A stretch of DNA of 64,000 nt from Nonomuraea gerenzanensis (GTDB lineage Bacteria; Actinomycetota; Actinomycetes; Streptosporangiales; Streptosporangiaceae). Of this stretch, positions 1-8,200 are shown piece after piece. The stretch covers positions 10,966,501 to 11,030,500 of the forward strand of contig NZ_CP084058.1 in assembly GCF_020215645.1 (NCBI RefSeq). The letters run 5' to 3'. Positions within the stretch are counted from its first letter, which is position 1. Every line of letters begins with the position of its first letter. A model generated the notes under the pieces. That model had not been told where the DNA came from and did not search any database. It worked only from the letters and a program-made list of their open reading frames with translations. Made by a program: the position numbers and the translations under genes.

Positions 1-386
1 ACGAGGCCACCGTGACCCGCAGCCGCGAGGGCGTGCAGGACGAAGCCCGCTATGCCGAGCTCATGCACGAGCTGGTGGATCGCATCTCCGCGTTCAACTC
101 CGGCTATCTGGCTCTGCTGGAGCTACGGCTGGAGTCCACTCGGCGTCCTGAGCTGCGCGCCGTGCTGACCAAGCGCATCCGCGAGGACATCGACGCCAAC
201 ATCGGCTACCACGCCGCTTCCGGCCTGCCCGGCGACTCCACGTCGGTGGTGCTGCTCTACCTCACCCTCAACTGGCTGATCGTGGAACGGCTGACACTGC
301 CGGACATCTTCACCGAGCAGGAGGTCCACGATCTGGTGGACGCCGCCGTGCGTAGATCGCTCCGTGACGGGGTCACGGGAGGATGA
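1..386 (+). CDS. TetR-type transcriptional regulator, C-terminal part (5' cut by window edge)
   Basis: The reading frame is open from the window edge, so the N-terminal helix-turn-helix lies outside. What remains is an all-helical stretch typical of a TetR ligand-binding/dimerisation domain: long amphipathic helices, a hydrophobic 'VVLLYLTLNWLIVERL' helix and a short terminal helix 'VHDLVDAAVRRSL'. Such regulators usually repress a neighbouring transporter or enzyme and leave DNA on binding a small ligand. Its stop codon overlaps a tiny downstream reading frame (ATGA). The family call is inferred from helix pattern and length; the ligand is unknown. Confidence 0.6.
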   Translation, partial: EATVTRSREGVQDEARYAELMHELVDRISAFNSGYLALLELRLESTRRPELRAVLTKRIREDIDANIGYHAASGLPGDSTSVVLLYLTLNWLIVERLTLPDIFTEQEVHDLVDAAVRRSLRDGVTGG

Positions 387-553
387 GCACCTGGCCGAAC
401 GGCCCGTCGACCGGTTACCGGTTCCGCAGCGGACCGGAACCAGCGGCCACAGATTCGGACGACCAGACGACCGGCCCCGAGGTCGCGACCGGGGCCCCGG
501 GACCAGCGACTGCACCGCCCATTGTCGGCACATCCTTCCAGCAGAACGAATAG
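383..553 (+). CDS. small hypothetical protein (56 aa) coupled to the TetR-type gene
   Basis: The ATG overlaps the stop of the preceding gene as ATGA and is preceded by GGAGG, which favours translation. The product would be a 56-residue, Pro/Thr/Ala/Gly-rich, probably disordered peptide ending in '..GTSFQQNE'. There are no recognisable domains. It could be a genuine small protein or the stub of a larger degraded gene; the following 120 bases hold no further plus-strand coding sequence. Confidence 0.35.
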   Translation: MSTWPNGPSTGYRFRSGPEPAATDSDDQTTGPEVATGAPGPATAPPIVGTSFQQNE

Positions 554-678
554 ATCCCGAAGTTCGCAGGCCGGCTTCCCAGCGAGCACTCCACTGGCGT
601 TACCCAGGCCGAAACGGCCGAGACGGTCGCCGGGGACCGCACTTCCTCGCTGCATCGCCGGCAAGGCGATTCCGCCCA

Positions 679-1188
679 TTATCGGGTATGGGTTCCTTGT
701 GCTTTAACCTCCCTGAGCAGCCGGGACACCTGCTCGGCGTGCTGCTCCGACACAGCCCGCTTCGGCAAGTGGAGCGTCCGGGACACATCGAAGGTGATGC
801 TCCAATGCGTCGCTGTCTCCGCGATCGTGCACACCTTTGACCACGTCATGATCGACGATGCTCCCGGCACCCGCAGCTGGATGCCCGCTGTCGACAACGT
901 GATCTCCCGCGCGTCCTCAGGCGCTTCGTTCAGTTCATGCCGGACAGCTTCCTCAACACGCCGGTACGGGTACACCATGATCAGAATTCCGGCCCAGGCT
1001 CCGAGGGCCGCACACCCCGTGATCAATGAGGTCTGCGGGGATGCCGCCATCGTGGCCAAAAGGCCCACACCGCCTGCGGCTAACGGCGCCCCGATCAACC
1101 ACCAATGACGCAGCGTGTTCACGACTGATGATCGGACCTCCAGCTTACGATCCGCACGTGTCGGTACATAGGAAATAACGATCTCCAC
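679..1188 (-). CDS. YcxB-like membrane protein
   Basis: A 169-residue protein with a GTG start preceded by GGAGGA at good spacing. Residues ~28-75 form two adjacent membrane helices ('LIGAPLAAGGVGLLATMAA' and 'GCAALGAWAGILIMVYPY'). The C-terminal ~80 residues form a cytoplasmic beta-rich domain with the pattern '..LSTAGIQLRVPGASSIMTWSKV..', the usual layout of YcxB-domain proteins (two TM helices plus a PH-like tail). Function of the family is unknown. It lies downstream of the RHS toxin cluster on the same strand, so a part in immunity cannot be excluded. Confidence 0.6.
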   Translation of the reverse strand: MEIVISYVPTRADRKLEVRSSVVNTLRHWWLIGAPLAAGGVGLLATMAASPQTSLITGCAALGAWAGILIMVYPYRRVEEAVRHELNEAPEDAREITLSTAGIQLRVPGASSIMTWSKVCTIAETATHWSITFDVSRTLHLPKRAVSEQHAEQVSRLLREVKAQGTHTR

Positions 1189-1273
1189 GAATCCTCCACA
1201 TGATTACCGGCCAGGGGCGAGATTGTCGAATCTGCGAACCGCGAACCTCCATGGGAGCCCTTGAAGGACGTTG

Positions 1274-2203
1274 CTAGATCTCGCCTGTCCGATGTTTTGC
1301 CGCATCTTCCCAGACCAATCTGCGCACTTTCGTATCGAAAGGATTCCGCTTGGGAAGTCCGCCGGGTAGCACGTTGGCCAATGCCTTGAACACCTGGAGG
1401 ACAGCGCGCTCATCGTAATCGGCGAAGTTTTTCGTGGCCTGCAGCCACAGCCCGCCCCGGGAGAGCTCGGCCACCTCATGGAAAGCGCCCGTCCGAGACA
1501 GCCCGGAGACCCCGCCCAGACGTTCGCCGAGCTCTGCAGGGCAAATCGTGATCCATGAGTAGCCACGGAGGATCTGTCGCGCCTGCTTGACAGATTTCAC
1601 TCTTCCGCCGCGAGCCACACTGACGTCCAAGGCCGTGGTGCCGTTTGGGTTCGAATCGTCAGCGAGATGACCGAAGGCCGGGTTCAGCTTGTCCGCGAAA
1701 TCCCTGAGTACGCTGCCCCATCGTTCGGCGACTTCGGGCCGAGCAAGATCGTACGCTACATCCGGCAAGTACGACCACGCACGGAGTTGGATGCGATCCC
1801 CGTCGCCATCGAATCGCTCGATCTCGACCCTGAAGCCGTCCATTCCATCTTCGCTGGGCCTTCCGCCGTCATCAAGTTGCTTTATCTCGATCCAGGCCTT
1901 CGGAAACCACTTGCCGACTCCAGCGATCAGCCATTCATGGTTTTCGAGCGAGAACTTCCGAACTTCCAGACCCCGGCCCGTCGTCTCCGCACACACGACC
2001 GCCCAAACACCCCGAGACTCCCCATGAGGTTCATTCCAGTCACTCGGCGTGCGTAGCGGCAGTGCTTCATTCAGTCGTTCCCACAAGCTGGGAACCAGCC
2101 TGCCAGGAACTTCGGAGACCCACCTGCGCAATTGGGTCTCGAATTCCGGAAGTGTCGCATCTTCGACATCGATAATCATGTCATAGGACCTGTTCCGAGC
2201 CAT
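1274..2203 (-). CDS. hypothetical protein, candidate immunity partner of the RHS toxin
   Basis: A 309-residue soluble acidic protein ('DVEDATLPEFETQLRRW..', '..LRAWSYLPDVAYDLARPEVAERW..') with no family I recognise. An upstream in-frame ATG at 2272 is rejected because it would put the perfect terminator hairpin at 2235-2277 inside the coding sequence; ATG 2203 or ATG 2179 is more likely. The gene is the first one downstream of the RHS toxin and on the same strand, the place where cognate immunity genes of polymorphic toxins usually sit. Immunity is inference from position only. Confidence 0.5.
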   Translation of the reverse strand: MARNRSYDMIIDVEDATLPEFETQLRRWVSEVPGRLVPSLWERLNEALPLRTPSDWNEPHGESRGVWAVVCAETTGRGLEVRKFSLENHEWLIAGVGKWFPKAWIEIKQLDDGGRPSEDGMDGFRVEIERFDGDGDRIQLRAWSYLPDVAYDLARPEVAERWGSVLRDFADKLNPAFGHLADDSNPNGTTALDVSVARGGRVKSVKQARQILRGYSWITICPAELGERLGGVSGLSRTGAFHEVAELSRGGLWLQATKNFADYDERAVLQVFKALANVLPGGLPKRNPFDTKVRRLVWEDAAKHRTGEI

Positions 2204-2234
2204 GTGACGATGATACAGGAAGGACACAGAACCG

Positions 2235-2277
2235 GAAGTATGCTCTCGGCACCCGGGGAGTGCCGAGAGCATACTTC
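2235..2277 (-). terminator. perfect 18-bp stem hairpin after the RHS toxin gene
   Basis: GAAGTATGCTCTCGGCAC (2235-2252) is exactly complementary to 2260-2277, with a 7-base loop. It begins 12 bases after the toxin stop codon. There is no long T-run, but stem length and position fit an actinomycete terminator. Toxin and downstream gene are therefore probably not simply co-transcribed. Confidence 0.8.
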
Positions 2278-2288
2278 ACATGCCTACG

Positions 2289-5200
2289 TCAAAGGCAGAT
2301 CGGAATGGGAATCGGGAGGCAGATCGCACCTCTACTGAAGGGAAGAGGAATCGGATTGCCGCCACCTGGATATGGATACAGGAACGGCAACTGATCGCAC
2401 GGCCCGAGCGCTACCAGGTTGTCACACGGGCCGGCATATCGGGTCGCGGGCTGCTCCTGCTCTTGCTCCTGCACTTGCGGCTGCGGCTGCGGCTGCTGAG
2501 GGCGCTTCTTCTTGGAGGTGGCGTAGTACCTTATGCCAGCGTTCGGTCCATCGTCATTACCGGACCAGGTGTCGAGAATCCTGGTCGGAGACGCGACGGT
2601 CTCGCTGCTGTCGAGTTTGAAGCCATGAACGACCTGTACGCCGTCACCCACCTGCTCCTGAAGCTTGTCGATGTAGCGTTGCAGTTGCCCCGGTCCGCCC
2701 TCGGAGTTGGGAACGAATATCCCCTTTCCGTCGTCGTCGAACTGATCGTACTTGCCTTGGCCGCCCTTGCTCTTGACCTCCCATATGTAGATCGTGTCGT
2801 CTGTCCACAGAATGATGTCGGCAATGCCATAGCCGCCTTGCCCGTCTCGGTTCGCCCCAGGTATCTTATTCGAGCTGTCGTCCACGGTTATCCGACCACT
2901 GATTCCCTTTTCATCCATCTTGTCCTGGATAAGCTTCACGGTGTCGTTGACCACTTTGTCGTGATCGCCGCTACCACGCGTTTGCGAAGCTGGATTTCTC
3001 TTGGCAATGTCAGCGAGCCAGCCGTTGTACCCACCGTTCTTTCCGTTTGCGAAGTCGTCGGGGATGTGTCCATCGAGCTCGATGCCATTGATGGGATTGC
3101 CGCCGGCGAAGGCGTAGCGGTTGGCGGTCCAGGGGTCGAGGCCGAGGGACAAATCGGCGAGGGCACCGTTGTAGGTGTCGAGGTTGAGGAAGCGGTTGAG
3201 GCCCGGGTTGTAGTTGCGGAACCCCATGTCGTACATGCCGGTGGAGTTGTCCCAGCGCTTGGCGTTGAAGCGGTAGGGGTTGTACTCCTCCTTGGCGGTG
3301 GGGTCGACCGGATCGGGCTTGTCGACGCCGGTGAAGAGCTTGTCGTCGTTCTTGCCGTAGGCGGTGTAGCCGTAGGTCGCCCGAGTGTCTCCCGTGTCGG
3401 ACGTGATCTGCTCGACGTCGGTGTGGGGGTTGTAGCCGTAGTAGGACGACTCTTCGGTGTTGTCGGCGTTGACCTTGACCTGGGACAGGCGTTCGCCCCA
3501 CGGGCTGTACTGGAAGGACTTGGTGAGCTTGCCGGCCACCTCCTCGTCCAGCACTTCGGCGGACAGGCCGAGGTAGGAGTAGGTGGTGGTCTTGGCGCTG
3601 GCAGTGCCTTCCTTCTCCGTCTTCGATGTCGTCCGGTCGAGCGGGTCGTAGGTGTAGCTGGTGACGGTGCTGGTCGCGCCGTCGGTGCCGAGCTTCTCGT
3701 GTTTGACGACGTGGTCGAAGCCGTCGTAGGTGTACTTCTCCCAGGTCTTGCCGGCGGCCTGGATGGTGCGCAGCCGGCCGTAGGGGTCGTAGGTGTAGGT
3801 GCTGGTGGCTCCATCGGTGATGGAGGTCATCAGGCGGTTGCGGTCGTAGGTGAAGGTGGTCTTCTTGCCGAGGACCTCCTGCTCCCAGACGTTGCTGTTG
3901 GCGTCGTGGGAGTACGTCTCCGTCTCCGCTGTCCCGCCGGCGGCCGGGGTCTTGACCGACTTGGCGATGCGGTCGCGGGGGTCGTAGGTGTAGGCGTAGA
4001 TGTGGTCGAGGTAGGCGCCGGGGTTGTCGGCGTTCTGAACCTTGGCGTGGTCGCTCGCGCGCTGCAGGTTGCCCTGGTAGCCGATGGTGTGCTCGGCAAC
4101 GACCGTGCCGTTCGGCTTCTTCTCCAGGCTGTGGCGCAGGACGCCGGACAGGAAGTAGTCGTAGGCGACGGTGTTGCCGTTGGCCTTCGTCTCGGTGAAG
4201 CGTTCGCCGCGTGAGGTGTAGCTGTAGCGGGTCGTCTTGGGTGAGGGATCGGCCGCCGACTTCTTGTTGACGACCTCATCGACAAGGTCGCGGACGTCGT
4301 AGCCGTAGGTGGCGATGGTCTTGTCGTGGGTGCGCTCCACCACGGCGCTGTTCTCGTTGTAGCGGTACCCGGTGGTGTTCTTCAGCGCGCCGTCGAGGTA
4401 CTCCTTGATCTGCTCGATCTGGTTGAGGTTGGTGTAGGCGACGTCCCAGACGTCGATCTTGGCGGTCGGCGACCGGTCCTCGATCTTGGTGAGGTTGGCG
4501 TTGACGTCGTAGGTGTAGGTGAAGTCCTTCTTCTCGGCGTCCGACTCGCCGCTGTTGTCGCGGACCAGCTTGACGGCGTCGGCCGCGACCGTGCCGTTGG
4601 CCTCGTCGGTCAGGGTGATGGTGTGGCCGGTGCCGGCGGTGAAGGCGTAGGTGCCGAGGTCGACCCAGGTGCCGGGGTTCTGGGTCTGGTCGAGGGTGAC
4701 GGTCGCTTCGCCGCCCTGGTGCTTGACCTTGTATTTGGCGTTGGTGGCCGTGGCGCCGGTCGGGTAGCGCACTTGTGCCTTGTAGGTGCCGTCCGAGGGG
4801 GTGGTGAGGTTCCAGGTGAAGCTGCTCGTTCCGGTGCCGGCGGGGGCGGTGGCGTAGTCGTAGCCGACGAAGCCTTCCACCGCGGTCTGCGGGCCGACGA
4901 TGTTCGAGGAGCTGCCGCTGCCGGCGAGGGTCCAGGTGCCGGTGGTGACGGTCTGGCCGGTGTCGGAGTTGTCGGACAGGACGACGTCCAGGCCGAGGGG
5001 GATGCCGTCGTCGGAGTGGGTCTTGAGCTTGCCGTCGAGGTAGTACGACCAGTCCAGCGCCCGCTGCGAGGAGCCGCCCGCGCTGGTGACGGTGCGGTTG
5101 GTCTGCAGGCCGAGCGGGTTGTAGTCGTAGGTGGTCTTGATGTCCCACGGGTCGGTGGTGGTCTTGGACCAGCCGTTGTCCCAGTAGGTCATCTTCGACA

Positions 5201-8200
5201 CGTTGCGGATGCTCTGCCCGTGCGAGGGCGGGTGGGAGATCTCCTTCAGCCGGGAGACCGCGTCGTAGGCGTAGAAGACGCTGTCGGGCTTGTTGTAGAC
5301 CGGGTCATCAGGGTCGAACGGGTAGATCTGCTCGACCGGCCGGTTCAGCTCGTCGTAGCGGGTCTCGGCGACGAAGTCGGCCGGGTCGTCCGGGGTTTCC
5401 ACGCCGCGCGGGGTGATGACCTTGGTGCGGTTGCCGGCCGGGTCGTAGGCGTACTCGGTGACGACGTGCTTGATGCCGTCGGGGGTGTCGGCGTGCGGGA
5501 CGCTGGTGCGGATGACCTCGTCGCGCTCGTTGTAGTCGGTGCGGGTGACGTTGCGGTCCTGGTCCTGCTGCTCGACCACGCGGCCGTCGAGGTCGTAGCG
5601 GACCTCGGTGACGAAGCCGGCGGCGTCGGTGACCGTGCGGACGCGGTGGTTGAGGTCGTAGGTGTAGAGCGCGGTGCGGTCGGCGGGGTCGGGGGTGGCG
5701 TTCTTGCGCGGGTCGATGACCTTGACGGTGTTGCCGACGTTGTCGTACTCGTAGGTGATCTTGTTCTGGCGGTTGTTGTTGGCGACGTCGGTGGCGAAGA
5801 CGTCGGTCAGCTGGTTGATCGGGTCGTACTCGTAGGTGGTGGTGTATTCGGCCGGGTTCGCGCCGGGCAGGTGGCCCTTGGGCTCGATCTGGGTCTTCAG
5901 GTTGCCGGCCGGGTCCCAGGTGAAGGTGGCCTTGCGCTCGGGGCCGTCGGTGGTGTCCTTGGGCAGCACCGACGTGGTGAGCTGGTCGGCGCGGTCGTAG
6001 GCGGCGGTGGAGACGGCCCCGTTGGGGGCGGTCATCTCGACCACGTTGTCGTTGCGGTCGTAGACCGGCGCCGGGGTGACGATCAGCACCGGCGGGGAGG
6101 CGTCCTGGTCCTTGGGGACCTTCGACTCCAGCGGGCGTTTGAACAGGTCGTAGGTCTGGGTGGTGGTCTTGCCGAGGGCGTCGGTGACCGACAGCACGTT
6201 GCCGCGCGTGTCGTAGGCGGTGGTGGTGACGTTGTTCTTGGCGTCGGTGATCTTCTTGGGGTAGCCGGTGGGGTGGTAGTCGCCGAAGGTGGTGGTGTTG
6301 CCTCTGGCGTCGACGGCCGTCTGCAGCTGGCCGAGGTTGTCGTAGGTGTAGCGGGTGGTGTAGTCGGCCGGGTCGGCGGTCAGCACGCCGAGCGGGTCGG
6401 TGACCGACGTCAGGTTGCCGCGCTCGTCGTAGCCGAACTGCCAGGTGTGGTGCTTGGGGTTGGTGCCGGCTTCCGGCCGGTTGCCCATCGGGCTGGTCTT
6501 GGACACCAGATCGGCGACGAAACCGTTGAGGAAGCCCTGGTAGGTCAGCGTGGTGGGCGCGGTGCCCTTGTCGTTGGCCTCGGCGTCGGTGATCTTCAGC
6601 GGGTAGCCGGTCTTCTGGTCGTACTCCCAGGTGGTGAGCGCGCCGTTGGCCTCCGTCAGCGCGCGGACGTTGTGGTCGTCGTCCCACTCCAGATCGGTGC
6701 GCTCGTCCTTGGCGTTGGTGATGTCATCGGGACGGCCGAAGCGGTCCAGCACGTACCGCGTCGGATGGCCGCGCGGATCGGTCACCGTGGCGTGCATCAC
6801 CCCGCCCTGCGGACCGTCCGGATCGACGTAGACGAAACCGGTCGGCCCGTTCAGCCGGTCGGTCAGGGTCTGGACCTTCCACGTATTCTTGGGGTCTTCG
6901 ACCGCGTCGTAGTAGTCCAGCTTCGTGGCGTACGGCTGCGAGCCCGCCTCGGCGTGCGCGCGCGGGTCAATGACCTGGACGAGCTTGACGTTCCTGTTGC
7001 CCTGGGTGGCGTCGTAGCGGAAGCCGAACGTCTTGGCCTCATCATCTCCGGCCCCGTCGATCATGCGGGCCATCAGGCCCTTGTCGGTGTAGGCGAAGGT
7101 GACCGTGCGGCCGGCGATGTCGGTGATCGACTCGACGGTGTCGATGATGTGCGGGTTGGTCAGCTTGGTGGCCTCGACGGGCTGCCAGGTGGTGTCGTCG
7201 ATGTAGGTGTAGTCCTGGCCCTTGACGTGATAGTCGAAGGTCAACGTCCTGCGGCCGGCCGCGTCGGTGATGTACTGCAGGAACTTGGTCGGCTTGTTGT
7301 TGGACTTACGCCGTTCGTAGGTGAACGACATGGTGTTGCCGTTCTTGTCCACGATCGCCGACTGGAAGCCCTCGTCGTCGAAGAAGAACTGGGTGCGGTC
7401 GGGCTTGGTGAACACCCACTGGCGCTGCGGGTCCGGCGAGCCGGTCGGCTGCAGGAGCAGGTGCACCCCGCGGGGATGGACGTAGGAGCACAGGTCGAGG
7501 GTGCAGTCCTTGGACTGCGTGCCGTCGGGCTTGCGCAGCACCCACACGTGCTCGGTGCCGTCACCGTCGGTGAGCCGAACCTGGTCGGGCCATGGCTGGC
7601 CGCGCGGATGGAAGTCCAGCGGGGAGCCGAGCCTGGTCAGCGTGGAGGTCTGCAGCGACCAGCCGTAGCCGAGCGAGGCCGAGCTGGTGTCGAGGCTGTT
7701 GTAGGTCATCCGGGCGAAGGTCTGCACGCCCCGGGAGGGGTTGGAGAAGGCGTTGTAGCCCCACACCACGTTGCCCGCGTACAGGTTCGTCAGCGCGGCG
7801 CCGCCCGCCCCGGTGTTCTTGCCGCTGTAGGCGTAGAACTTCTCCAGGCCGAGCAGGCTGCTGGTGGGTGTGGTGAGGCGGATCTGCTGCGGCAGTTGCG
7901 GCAGGTGGTGGCTGGCCGACTTCCACTCGCGGGTCTGGGTGTCCTGGGTGTCCCACACCAGCGACACCGCTTCGGCGAGGTTCGCCGAGGTCAGGGTGGG
8001 CGCCTTGACATCGGCTTCGACGGTGGCGGTGGCGCCCGGCGGCAGGTCCGCGGGAAGCTGGGTGAGCAGTTGGCTGCCGCCGGTGACGTCGGTCCCGTCG
8101 GGCAGTTTCCAGAAGTAGCCGACCGCGGTCCTGGCGGCCGGCCAGGTCTCGGTGGTGGGGTTGGTGACGGTCACCCGCACCTTGGTGGCCTGACCCTGTG